Shown piece after piece: positions 49,542-61,161 of a DNA stretch of 64,000 nucleotides (its first letter is position 1; every line of letters starts with the position of its first letter). The translations under genes were made by a program, and so were the position numbers. The stretch spans positions 520,890-584,889 of the forward strand of contig NW_001799067.1 of NCBI RefSeq assembly GCF_000165425.1. Direction: 5' to 3'. Below the pieces are notes generated by a model. The model did no database searches. It saw only the letters and a list, made by a program, of their open reading frames with translations, and was not told where the DNA came from. Origin of the DNA: Paramecium tetraurelia. Taxonomy: Eukaryota; Ciliophora; Oligohymenophorea; Peniculida; Parameciidae.

Positions 49542-50891
49542 TTATATCTGAAATAATTTTCTTGCAAAATATGGTTATTCTTTTGTGAGATTTTTTTAAA
49601 ATCTGGGTTCCTCCATTTGTTTAATTTATTAATAATTATATTTCTTTATTACATTATAATTATTAATTCAGAGTTCAAAAATTTGAATGGTTGGGATTTT
49701 ATTGAATGCTTGAGAAGTTTATAAATGATTAATTTGTTGTTTGATCTCCAATTATTAGATAAAATGATTTTGAAAATTATTTTATAGAAACTACTAAACT
49801 TCTTAAGCACTCTTATTTAAGATTATAATCAGTAATTGCCATATATCTTAGAATTATGAAAAACACACAGCACCGGTTACAATCAATATAATTTATCAAG
49901 CAATGGCCTTCAATTCTATCTCTATAATTTACAATAAGTATCTTGAAATGAAATTAATTTGGTAAAAGAATAAAGGACACAAAATATCGCAACGTATAAA
50001 TTATCTATTAGAAAATAAAGTAAACATGTTAATGATTGATATTTGGATACTATTATCGAACCTTATGCTCAAAAATAATAATTATGAATTTTAAAAAAGA
50101 AAGATATTTAAATGAGCTAAATTAAGGCTAAACTAGTTATACATCTGCTGGTTGAAAGATCTTTCTTGAAATTATTTAATAGTCACAACAATTTATAAAT
50201 GATTAAAACGTTGATTTCAGCCTAATCAAAAAATTAACTTTATAATAATGCAAGAATGATTATTTAAGAACTTATGCTTGAACTCAAAAAAACTCTAAAA
50301 TAGTCTCTAAATATCATTTATTAAAATGATGTTCATGAGGCTTTAAAAGTAAGCAGTAGTTTCATCTTAATTCGACTTATACTCTAATTCAAATTAGTTT
50401 AAACCATCACTAAATTGCAAATAGTTAAAATAGATAATATAAAATATTTGATGAATTACCTTAATACTAAAAATTGAAGAAGTTTCATTTAAGTAAATAC
50501 AAATTATTTTTACTTGTGTTATAATGAGATTTAGCATATTCTGAAATAATTTTTTTGAATATTTATCATCAATTAGCAATTATTATGAGGTTTAATAATA
50601 CATAGCTTTTATTTTTTAGGACATTTTGTTCAAATATTATTAAATACACATTGTTATTAATAATAATTTTATAATAAGTTTAACATTTCATTCAAAGCCA
50701 AAATATTCAGCAGGCTGATTTATTATTTATAGCCAAAATATTAAATCATTCTCTTCAGCAAAAATTAAGCAATAAATCTAATTAAAATATTAGATAACTG
50801 TTGAGTTAAATTAATCTGAATCCTGTTGATATCACAGAATATAGGAGAAACAAACATTAAATCAAGTGAATTATATCTTATAAATAATATT
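49542..50891. other. Gene-poor AT-rich stretch
   Basis: About 1.35 kb with no frame of coding composition that I could defend on either strand, no tRNA-like T-loop, and no repeats beyond simple AT bias. Long for a spacer in this window. Confidence 0.4.
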
Positions 50892-51898
50892 ATGAATAAA
50901 AAAATAGTTCACACATATAACAAAATCTCAGATGTTTTTTCGAGGGCCTAAATAAAAAATGCTGTTGAATCCCTTGATAATTATCAGGATAGACTTAAGT
51001 TAATTGACTCAGTCATTGACAGAAGGCAATAGATCATCCAGGTTAATGATTTATCTAAAATGTCTCAATATGCTCATCTTTTTAGAAGGATGATTCACAG
51101 ATATCGAAGTAAAAAGGAGGGTGAAGCTGCTAATGAAAGATTATAAATGCGAATGGTCGTAAGTGTGTTTGCTTCTCAAGAAAAATAATCATCGCCATGT
51201 CTATAACCCAAAAATCTAGAATAGAGAAACCTAGATCAAAAACGAATAAGAATAAATGAAATATCAGATTAACGTAGGGATGCTGTTCAATTTAAAGTAA
51301 ATCGAACCTAAAAGATCACTAATATGAATTCTGAAAGAAAGAGTTTCAATTAAAGAAGCAATACTAAAGAAGGTTGTCAATTTTCGAATAGAACTTAAAG
51401 AGTTTTGAGCTCGATTGATGTAGATAATAGGTATCAAGAAAAAGAACTATATTTATTGACTGGGGAGGATCAAGAGATTAAATCATTATAAAGTAAGATA
51501 AAGCAAAGTGTAGTCCTTAAAACAAGGATAAACCTGAATCAGAATACTAAAGTATGAAATTCTACTTACTTTAGGATAATGAGAATCTTGTAAGATTGTT
51601 GTAAAAATAGCATAGTTCGTTATCCCGTAGATAATATAAGCCATATTCTTAGCAGTAAATATAAGATAATTGTGAGAAAGAATAAGAAATCAAAAGATGT
51701 GATAAAATTTAGAATATTCTTAATTAGGAAGAGTCTTTCTTATCATACTCTGAAAATCTTCTAAATTAGCTTTACAAAAAATCTTCTTAAATTCAAAAAA
51801 AAGACTCTCAAAGTCAGCACAATCATTAGAAACTAATCAAAACTAACAAAGAAATTATAGAATTATCAAAGATTAAATTGGCATTATAAGTGTCCTGA
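50892..51898 (+). CDS. Unrecognised basic Gln/Ser-rich protein
   Basis: 327 residues in two exons with a 23-nt intron (GTATGAAATTCTACTTACTTTAG). The N-terminal 70 residues look folded (YNKISDVFSRAQIKNAVESL, LFRRMIHRYRSKKEGEA). The remainder is rich in Gln, Asn, Arg and Ser with patchy coiled-coil character. No named domain was seen. A cytoskeletal or regulatory role would be a guess. It sits alone between two gene-poor stretches. Confidence 0.6.
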
Positions 51899-52774
51899 TT
51901 AAACAGTTTTTTTATATATTAATTAACCAAAATTTTTATTTAATCCCTAATAAATATCTACTTTAATCTATTTAATAACAATTAATGATTTTTTTAGTTC
52001 AAAATAATATGATTCATCTCACAAAAATATAAAGTAAACTAATCTTAATTAAAAATTTATCTTTATCTTTAATTGAATTAGTTAACTCAGTAATGTAAAG
52101 TATTTAGTTTAAAAATTAATATATGTTTACATTAAAAACAATGAACATTCACATAATGTATTATGAAATCTAATGAATGATACTTCAGTAATTTAAGATT
52201 TAAGTCATAAGCGGCTTTAATTGCTCGGTACTAAATAATCAAAATGGGTTTTTGTTTATGGACGAAAGTAAATCAATAAATTAAAAATCGGATGCCAAAA
52301 ATTATAAATAGATTCAACTTTATGTTTATTTTTTATTATTTAAGATAAAAGATCGAATAAATGAAAAAGAGAAATTCAAGAATAAATATAATAAAGAGCC
52401 ATTAGTTATATAATTATTTGAATTCCTTTTAAAAAATCTGAAATAAAATTAAGCTTGTTTTTTTAATTATCAATCAAGATGAATAGATTATTGTAAAGTC
52501 AAATAATTTTTGAAGATAATAATTTAAGTTATTTAGGAATCTATCTTCAGATAACTTTTTATGGATAAATAATAAATATACTCTTTTAGAATTTCAATAT
52601 TAATGTTAGACTAGGTTGAAAAAATTTTTAATGTCAGAAATTCTAGCAGATTACTATTCATTAATTAATACTAGAATACTTTATAAAGATGGAATTCAAT
52701 GTCATCATCTTTGATATCAATTGCAAAATAGTGATTTGAGTTTTTTTTATATTTATCCATTTTTGTCTGTATAA
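51899..52774. other. Gene-poor AT-rich stretch
   Basis: About 880 bp without a defensible gene. A short GC-richer patch around 52205-52265 (GCGGCTTTAATTGCTCGGTAC) stands out from the AT background but does not fold into a tRNA that I can see. It could be part of an unrecognised non-coding RNA. Confidence 0.35.
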
Positions 52775-53437
52775 ATGCTGCAGAAAAGGATGAAAGGGAT
52801 GTAAAAACTTAATTATTTTGAGCAGATGTAAGAATTGACAAGTATCTCATAAAATAATGATGATGAATTGAATTCTACTTGCTAGTCTATATAAGTTCCA
52901 GGGTTTAAAAGGCACTTTGGAAACAATTTGACATTATTTCATATTTGGGGTGAGCCTTTGATAACAATTGGACCACATTGTAAAACATTTATAAATGATT
53001 AGTTTAGGGCCTTTAACATTATGCATGATTATTTCATTTGGTGGAGCTAGCTATTTGTTAATTTACGAGATAGCCATTAGAAAAGGACTTTATGTTTATT
53101 ACTTTTCAATTTTTATAGCAGCACTATAAATGCTTAGTTACTTGATAACTGCCCTAAAAAATCCAGGCATTGTGACTAGTACTAGAGAATACAAAGGGAT
53201 ATTATAGTGTATAGTAAGAAATATATATAATTAAAACCTTATTAGGTTTGTAATAATCCAAGAAATATAGGTTCGTTATATCATTGTGAAGATTGCGATG
53301 TTTGCATTTCTGGATTTGATCATCATTGTCCTTGGACAGGAAAATGTATAGGAAGAGGAAACATAGGTTCCTTTTATATATTCGTAACTATGATACCGAT
53401 ATATATTGTATATTTCGTCATAGTTTCCTTATTATGA
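52775..53437 (+). CDS. DHHC-type palmitoyltransferase
   Basis: 200 residues in three exons with introns of 28 and 32 nt; the second lies within the cysteine-rich domain. The cytoplasmic N-terminus is followed by [20 protein letters not shown], as in the GNNxF...GPD entry of fungal and plant DHHC enzymes. Two membrane segments follow, then the zinc-binding DHHC cysteine-rich domain [20 protein letters not shown], then at least one more membrane segment. The Cys of DHHC forms the acyl intermediate and transfers palmitate from acyl-CoA to protein cysteines. The protein is short: after [13 protein letters not shown] only about 20 residues remain, and one transmembrane segment and the usual tail appear to be missing. 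Confidence 0.85.
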
Positions 53438-53454
53438 TTAATGAAATAATATAT

Positions 53455-55013
53455 TCAATCAATTTTTTGTTTTTTGATTGCCTAATCTTCTTCTAATTCA
53501 ACGATTTTCCTAAAAATTGAATTTAAAAAAATTACCTTTGAATAGCTTTTGATTTTGGTCCATACCCTTCCAAATTAGGGTAGAACATTTTAGCAGAGTT
53601 GAAAGTAGGTTTGAATGTAAAGTCCGGTGTATGAGTTGTTTCAGAAGTCAAAATTGTATAAGCTGGAGTGTTCTCTTGAATACTCTTTAGATAATTTTCA
53701 CCGTATTTAATTTTTTTCTATGAATAAAATCAAATATTACCCAAGTTTTTATGATATCATAGATTGCTTAATTGGGAGCATTAGTCTTATAGAGGTCTAC
53801 TTGAAGATAGCATTGAGCAATTTTGAAACCCAAAGATTGAAATCCAGCACTAAAATCGATTAGATTATTTACAAAATTTCCTTTTTACTGATATTTGTGC
53901 ATTTCAAATTAGATGCCAAGTAAGTCATATTATAAGAATAGGGATTTGAAGAAACTTCATTTTAATTAATAATTCCTGTCAATTTTCCTTATATCTAATC
54001 AAATGTTTAGAAATGAGTATGTCTAGTTTCTAGATTGGTTAACATTTTCTTAACAAATTCAATGTTATTTATTTCGTCTATCCATACAGGACCATTAATT
54101 TTGAACGAACTTCCACAAACCTCACATTTGGATGGGATGGGTTTTTTATTGATTTTGTACCCTTTGTCTTCCTTTTAACCATAAGGATAAACATGAAATG
54201 ATTAGCAAGATTAACAGAAAAATAAATTACCAATTTGAGAAAATAACTTATGAGTCTAAACTTTATCCTTTGTTACATGTACAAAAACTCTGAGGTAAAA
54301 CTCTCCATAAAATGAAATCAACGGCTTTATTGCTTTACCTAGTCTACCAGCTGCTTGACTGATTGTATATAGCAATGTTCTTAATCCGTTCTCAGCAAAA
54401 CAATTCATCTTAGTTCTTGCTGTACCGTATTACTAGTATAGATTATAAATCATACAGCAAAACACTTTTATGTATCAGGACCACATAATACTCTGCTATC
54501 TGTACAAGTGATACATAATAAAGAATCATCACAAGAATGAATGGCTGAATCTAAGAATGGACAAACTGTTCCATAAGGATCCAAGTCTATCACATCAAAT
54601 TTAATGTCTTCTTTCATTAATTTGTTTGCATCCATGTTGTATATTTTGACATTGCTAACATTATTGAGTTTTATATTTTCATCAATTAATGCTAAACTTG
54701 CTAATGAAAGATCATTTGCGTAGATTTCTTTAACATTTTATATTTCTTATGCAAATCTAACACTTCTTAACCCAGAAGCAGACAAGGCATCTAAAATTGT
54801 TATTGGTTAGCGATTTTCTTAGAAAGTATCTATTACCAATACTGTCAAATCACGATTAATGATTTGTGCAGGATTGTAGAATACTTCTTCTTCAATCAAT
54901 TTGCCTTCTTTTTTTTCGATTCTCTTAGTTTATATGAGGGCTTTTCCTTCTTTTATGAATCTTTACCCATCTTTTTCAATAAACATTGACAATTCTTTCA
55001 CAATTTATTTCAT
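53455..55013 (-). CDS. TRMT1: tRNA (guanine26-N2)-dimethyltransferase
   Basis: 487 residues in five exons (introns of 23, 23, 23 and 26 nt). Family landmarks: [19 protein letters not shown] (SAM-binding entry), [17 protein letters not shown] (the DPYG catalytic signature), [53 protein letters not shown], and four paired cysteines (FCQSC and KCEVCG) for zinc. It dimethylates G26 of tRNAs, in the nucleus/cytoplasm or mitochondria, using S-adenosylmethionine. Length is close to yeast Trm1 (about 570), slightly shorter at the N-terminus. There is no obvious mitochondrial presequence. It ends 18 bp from the convergent DHHC gene. Confidence 0.92.
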
Positions 55014-55113
55014 TTAAATTATTTATTTTAAAAAATCAATATGTATGAAATTCACAAATAATTAAATATAATAAAATAATGATATGATTTGTGATTTATT
55101 ACTCTTTATATTT

Positions 55114-56739
55114 TCATTTCATTGTAGGCATAGCTGTGCTTAATGTATAGCTGTCAGATGGCTCCTTCCATCTCGAAGTGATTGTTTTCATTTAAGTGAA
55201 AAATCTTATGCCAGCTTTGCCATAGAAATTGGCATCACCATTAAAGGATCTCTTATTTCCAGTGAAAGAAAACATAGGCAAAGGAACTGGGATTGGTAAA
55301 TTGATACCAATTTAACCTGCATTCACTTCATTTTAGAATTTTCTGGCAATTGATCCATTTTATGTAAAAATGGCTGTTCCATTACCCCATGGATTGCTAA
55401 TGATATAAGTATGTAATTACTTATTAATAATCTCTAATGCTTAATCAAGAGTATCAGCATACAAAATATTAAGAACTGGACCAAAGATTTCTTCTTTGTA
55501 TGTTGTCATATTAGTGTTCATCTTCAAATAGGATAATTATATACATTATCAATAACAGTAGGACCAACAAAATAACCTTTTGGATACTTTGGATGCTTGA
55601 ATGATCTTCCATCCAAAATCAATTTACCTCCTTCTTTTTCTGCTGTGCCCAATAAATAATGAATTCTTTCGTATAATTCCTTATATGAAACAGGAGCTAT
55701 GTCAATATTTTCATGTCCAGGTCCTACTTTGAAAGATTTAGCTTTAGCAATCAGATCAGGAATCCACTCTCTGCTTTTTCCTACAAAAATAGCAACGCTC
55801 AAGGCCATGCATCTTTAGCCAGTTGAGCCAAAAGCTGCAGAAGCCAAAGCATTCAAACAATCCTCCTTATCAGCATCTGGCATAATTACACCATGATTCT
55901 TAGCCCCCATATTTATTTGACATCTCTTAAATGTTTTTGATGCATTTTCATAGATATAATCACCAGCTTTATTTCCTCCTACAAAAGAAACAGCTTTAAT
56001 ATCAGGATGTTCGCAGATATGCTTTGTTGTTTCAAAACCTCCTTGTACTACGTTGACAACTCCTTTAGGAACTCCAGATTCTTCTAGTAATTTGGTCAAA
56101 TAGGTGACTGCCCCTGGTACTCTCTCACTTGGTTTCAATATATATGTGTTTCCTGTTACAATTGCGATTGGGAACATCCATAACTAGGAATGTTAATCTA
56201 TAAATATACTGGAATCATTGCAGGGAAATTAAAAGGACAGACTCCTGCGCAAACTCCCAATGGTACTCTATAACTATATGTGTCAACACCTTTGGCCAAA
56301 TTTTCCACTGTTTCACCCTACATTACATGAGTAATTCCACAAGCAGCTTCCACAACTTCCAATCCTCTGATTACATCACCTTTAGCATCAGCCAAAGTTT
56401 TTCCATGCTCTTCTACTATTATATTAGCAATATCATCAACTTTAGATCTGATTTTGGCTTAATACTCAAACATATATCTAAGGTAACATTTATGAATTAC
56501 CTTTATCTGGTTGGTAATGGCACCTAAGACCATGTTTTAAATGCTGTTTTTGCTGCATCAACTGCCTCATTGAATTCCGCTTAGGTTGTTTACTTTGTTA
56601 TTCCAACTACTTCATCAGTCAAAGGGGACTTTCTTTCCAAAGCTATGCCTCCATTTGATGTTTTCCAAACTCCATTAATGTAATTCTAAGCAATATTGCT
56701 GAATCTAAAAGATTGCTTTCTCAGCTAGGTGTGGAACAT
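55114..56739 (-). CDS. ALDH6A1: Methylmalonate-semialdehyde dehydrogenase (CoA-acylating)
   Basis: 509 residues in five exons (introns of 23, 26, 23 and 24 nt). The N-terminus [18 protein letters not shown] looks like a mitochondrial targeting peptide. Diagnostic segments: [58 protein letters not shown] and the active-site GSTGQRCMALS with the nucleophilic Cys. Then follow KEEIFGPVL and [17 protein letters not shown]. The C-terminus STAMPTMK is nearly that of the animal enzyme. It oxidises methylmalonate semialdehyde to propionyl-CoA in valine breakdown, and malonate semialdehyde to acetyl-CoA, with NAD+ in mitochondria. All catalytic residues appear intact. Confidence 0.95.
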
Positions 56740-57124
56740 TAATAAATATTTGCGTATTATTTTAAATCTTTTTACTCGAATATTAACAATTAAACACAGA
56801 AACAATATTAAATTTTATTATGTATCTAATGATTTTAATTATTATTCACTTCATTTAACTAATTTTCACCCAATTATGTATATTTTAAATAATTGCTCTT
56901 TTCTCTAAATCTCAACTTTGTCTACTTAGTTTGAAGAATTACCAACTAATTATATATTATTAGTTCTGATTTAAAAATGAAAAGTAATACAAAATATAAA
57001 ATGAATCCTCATTTAACTGCATCATAAAATAGAGAAATTATTAAATGAAGCTACTCATCTTTATTATTTAAAGCATCAACATAATATTGATTTAATGCTT
57101 ACAAGTCATTTTAATGCTTCTCTC
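56740..57124. other. AT-rich spacer
   Basis: Upstream region of the dehydrogenase gene and downstream region of the coiled-coil gene, both on the minus strand. No gene was seen. Confidence 0.5.
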
Positions 57125-59125
57125 TCATTTCTTGCATTTAATCTGAAGATTTATTCTTTAGGATTATGGAATTTAATTTCTAGATTTATTCATTTTATTT
57201 AATTAATTATTTGCACAAATCTATAAAATTTGAATTTTATTATTCTCTTATTTCATTGATTTCCCTATCTCTTTATTCTGACTACTGCATATAGTATTTT
57301 AGTTACTTTCATATGATATATAAAATACTTCTTAATTTACCTATTAGTCTTAATGTCGTTCCAATTACTTTGCCATTGAGTTTCTCCTTGAATGTGAACT
57401 TTATTAGTAGCAACTCAATTATTTTTCCAGCAGCGTTATCTATTTTGATTTCTCAATTAATTATAATTACAACTTCGTCACATTTGTTTCATCGGTGTAT
57501 TTTAATGATTAATTATTATGAGAAATAGCGTGATCTATCACAGATTTATTTTAAGATTAGAAAAAATCAAAACATGTTGATTTTGGAGACTGTCCAAATC
57601 TTTAATCAATTTCAAGTATATAACTATTGTTCGATGAATAAACTCCTTGGTGTCTTAAACTTTCAAAAGGCTATTTCCTTTCATATTAATTCATGTTTTA
57701 ATATTCTTCTAATTCAAATTTAAACATCTCCATCTTCTTTTTGAAAGATGCAGCTTACTTTTCTGACTCATAAAGTTAACCTTTTAATTTTTTTAACTCT
57801 ACCTCATACTAAAATTCTTTCCATTCTAATTTTTTTTTGTTATCTTCTATTAATTTTTGATTTTTAGCTTTTAAATTTTCTATAGTCTTTTATTCCTTCG
57901 GATCTTTCACTAAAATCTATTGTTATTCTGGCTCTATTGATCTTGCTGTTGGTGGGCAAGACAATAACTATGATTTCAGGGTTTGGTTCTTTTATTGCAA
58001 TTTGGCTATCTCCTTCTATTAGTTTTAAACCACTTAATTCAAATCTTCAATTGATTGCTTGCATTTTTCAATTTCTTTGATGTATTCCTCAAATTTATTG
58101 AATACTTCTTCAAAATCGCAACAATTTAGTTTTTATAAACAGAACAATTCCGAGTCGTATAGTTGTTCATATAATTCATTTAATTATGTAATTTTGTTTT
58201 GTTGATCAATGATTTTACTTTGATATTCTGTTTTCATTAATTCAAATTACTTATTTTGTTGGGCGATAATGTTATCTTTTGTATTGATATTTTCTTCCAA
58301 GGAGATAATAGTATTTGTAGTCTAATGTTCAAAATATCCACACTCTTGAAAACTGCCGATGTCATTAATTTAATTTTAGAGCAACCCCATTATTTCTGAT
58401 TATTATTGTGGTAATAATTATTACATCATTTCTACTAATTCTTCCTAATTTGCTCTCAACAGAGTGTCAATAAAATACTGTATAAATTTAAGCAATTCTA
58501 AATTACAATCAGAAAGTGAAATGTCATCATCAAAATTTCTAATTTCTAGTTTGCATTTTTTCCTTGCTAATTAGATATTTGTAATTATTAGGTTCCAAAA
58601 TGGTCTTCTAAAGTCATATCCTAAACTAAAAATTTTGCAATTCATATATACTAGTCTTCTATCAATTAAGCAAACAGAATGCCATCTTAAATTTCCGTAA
58701 AGTTATGTATCTGTCTTTTTTAGTAATTCCATTTGTTTAGCTATATCAATAGTGATTATTGTTACAAGTGTTATAGCACTTTTCATAATAAAAAAAATTT
58801 GATAAAAATATTATATGTATTAAAGAAAGCCTTAAATTATGAAACTTTTCTCATTTTGAATTGTTTAATTACTTATTTACTATTAAATAGAGCGAAATAC
58901 AAGCTTGATAATAATTTTATCAAACTTTACCAAATCTCTAATTATATAAAGATGTTTTACTTCATTTTTAAGAGTGAAAAATTGAATCAGTATCTCAAAA
59001 TTGTAGAATTATTTCTTACATTGCCTCCTGTTTTTCTGAAAAATAAATCCAATAGAAATACAATATTACAAATCTCGAAAAAACTCCTGATATTGAAATT
59101 TTTCTATTAATTATAAATGAGCCAT
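57125..59125 (-). CDS. Coiled-coil protein, unrecognised family
   Basis: 666 residues in one uninterrupted 2,001-nt frame from ATG 59125. The first ~200 residues look globular (KFQYQEFFRDLQYCISIGF, NLRWHSVCLIDRRL, YDFRRPFWNLIITNI). Residues about 230-460 are a long coiled coil rich in Gln, Glu, Lys and Leu. The tail is Ser/Gln-rich and probably disordered. Shorter starts at 58732 or near 58780 would discard well-formed N-terminal coding sequence. Probably cytoskeletal or basal-body-associated (weak inference). The opposite strand of its 5' end carries a 126-codon open frame that I regard as a shadow. Confidence 0.7.
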
Positions 59126-59568
59126 TTTTCTTAATACTTAATTTCTGCAAGATTATAACACATAAAAATGAATATCAATCTTACCAATTGATTTAAGAAG
59201 ATAATTTAATAAATTAACCAATAGATAATTTAAAATATATTTTAAGAATCATTTTAAGATATGGAATTTCACAGATCATAACGAGAAATTCATTCTTTAA
59301 GTGTTTCGTTTCCTGTTTTTGTGTAAAATAATAGTATAAATTTTGTTTAAATTCTCAAAAACATGAAAATAAAAAATAAAAACTACCATAAACATAGGAA
59401 GTACTATTTATCCTCAAAGAAGATCTTTAATGTTCTTTAGTTTCGAATTTAGAGTCACTCAGCCCATTCTCGGTGAGGTTTAATGAAAATCCTTAACAAT
59501 AAAAATAAATATAGATTTCTAAGAAATGCCAAATACAAGGGTGAAAATGTGTTTAGTATTTATATTTT

Positions 59569-60091
59569 TCATTATTATTCTTATCTTGATCTGATACTTT
59601 TTAAATGAGTAATCCAATTACTATCACATTTAGGTAAGTAGTAGTTTTTAGAAGATTTCTCTGCTTTCTAAGACGACTCATTTCTTTCTATTTGATAATA
59701 TGCAGTTTGTATTGCTCGGGCTGAATTCATCTAATTCTCTATTTTTTATTCCTAAATTATCGAATTGGCTTTCAATCTTGGGGTTGATTAAGATTGATCA
59801 TTTTAAAGAGTGCTTAAATAAATTTGTTTCCTTTTTGGTTATGCTTTAAAATATTTATACTGAGCTCCAATTAAAGTTGGATCTACTTTAAGATGACGCT
59901 TTACATTTTTCTTTTGGACGATAACTAATTGATGGTCTAGTCTTTTACTCTACAGAACTGCTAACTCTTTACTATTTATTTTAGGTTTTCAAAAGTTTAT
60001 CAACCATTTTTTTATTGCAGAGAGTCAAGAGATATTTATGAATATCATGAATTTTATTTGATTCTTTTCCTATTGCATAATATTCAAACAT
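59569..60091 (-). CDS. Unrecognised basic protein
   Basis: 166 residues in two exons. The intron is 22 nt (GTAAAGCGTCATCTTAAAGTAG) in the preferred model; a 19-nt version ending AAG also keeps the frame. Starts MFEYYAIGKESNKIHDIHKY. A Ser/Gln/Arg-rich segment follows, then a helical part (NSARAIQTAYYQIERNESSQ) and a C-terminus with KNYYLPKCDSNWITHLKSIR. No membrane segment or named domain was seen. Spliced length is a multiple of three and both exons look coding. Confidence 0.6.
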
Positions 60092-61161
60092 TTATAATAA
60101 TTTATCATATAAACTATTTTGATGTTATGAGTACATTGAAAAAATCATAATTACAAATATACATAAAATGATTAATTAAGAATGCAATATCCTAATGAGA
60201 ATCTACATTTTATGTAAAATTTGAAACTAGTTTCTAAAATTTATTTTAAAATTAGAGTTCTATCAAAAGAAATAATTATAATTACATGTGAACCTTTAAC
60301 TGAGATTTTTATCGTGGTCTTAAAATATCAGAGATATGAAGAAAGTTGTAAATGGTTTATTTTAGTTAAATTTCTATATTAAGGATTTAATAACAAGAAC
60401 TTTTTTTTCTACTAAAAATAATCTTATTATTTATTTTGGATTTCCTATAATTCCTGTAATTTCTATTTTAGAAAACTTTCTTTAAAAAGTAGAAATAAAT
60501 AAACTTTTTATACTAATCGGTTATGTTTGTATTAATGAAATCGATTTTTAGATAATATTTTTGGATAAGAGAGCATTCTTTTTCATATTTATGCTTTACC
60601 TATTTAGTTTTTGAGATATCATAATTAATCTGTTTTGGAAATACGATAAAATTTTAGTTAATTGAGGTTTAAGCTTTAAGAATATTTGATCAAATTTAAG
60701 TCATTTTTAGGGAGAAATGGATTTCAGGATTATATTCATCCTAATATTATACTACAAGAACTGTTTATTAAAATATAAGTGTGATTTATAATCAGCATTT
60801 TATTTCAATAATGCATAGTATAAAAATATAACTAAGATTGAATTACAAAGGGCTCAAATTAAGGAATCATTTGAAAAGAAAACGAATAAAAGTTTAAAAA
60901 TAATCAAATTTTCAACATAATTATTAACTATTCTAACAATATGAATAAAATGAATTAGTTTTCCTATTTGTAAATAATTAAATATCAAGATTTAAAAAAA
61001 GCTCTGATTAGATTTCAAGAATTTGTATTATTTAAAATAATTAAATCAATTATATAAATATTTAATTTTAGAAGACTTTAAATGGAAATTCAATAAATTT
61101 TGATAAAAATGTTCTCCTTTCCTCTTTGTATTGATCACTTATTCATTGTTTGATTAAAAAA
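60092..61161. other. Divergent AT-rich spacer
   Basis: About 1.07 kb between the basic protein gene (minus) and the ankyrin/exonuclease gene (plus). No coding frame or RNA gene was seen on either strand. Confidence 0.45.

Noticed and set aside
58733-59110. A 126-codon plus-strand frame free of all three standard stops.
   Set aside because: It has no ATG start, and the minus strand there is the N-terminal part of the 666-residue coiled-coil gene in one continuous frame.
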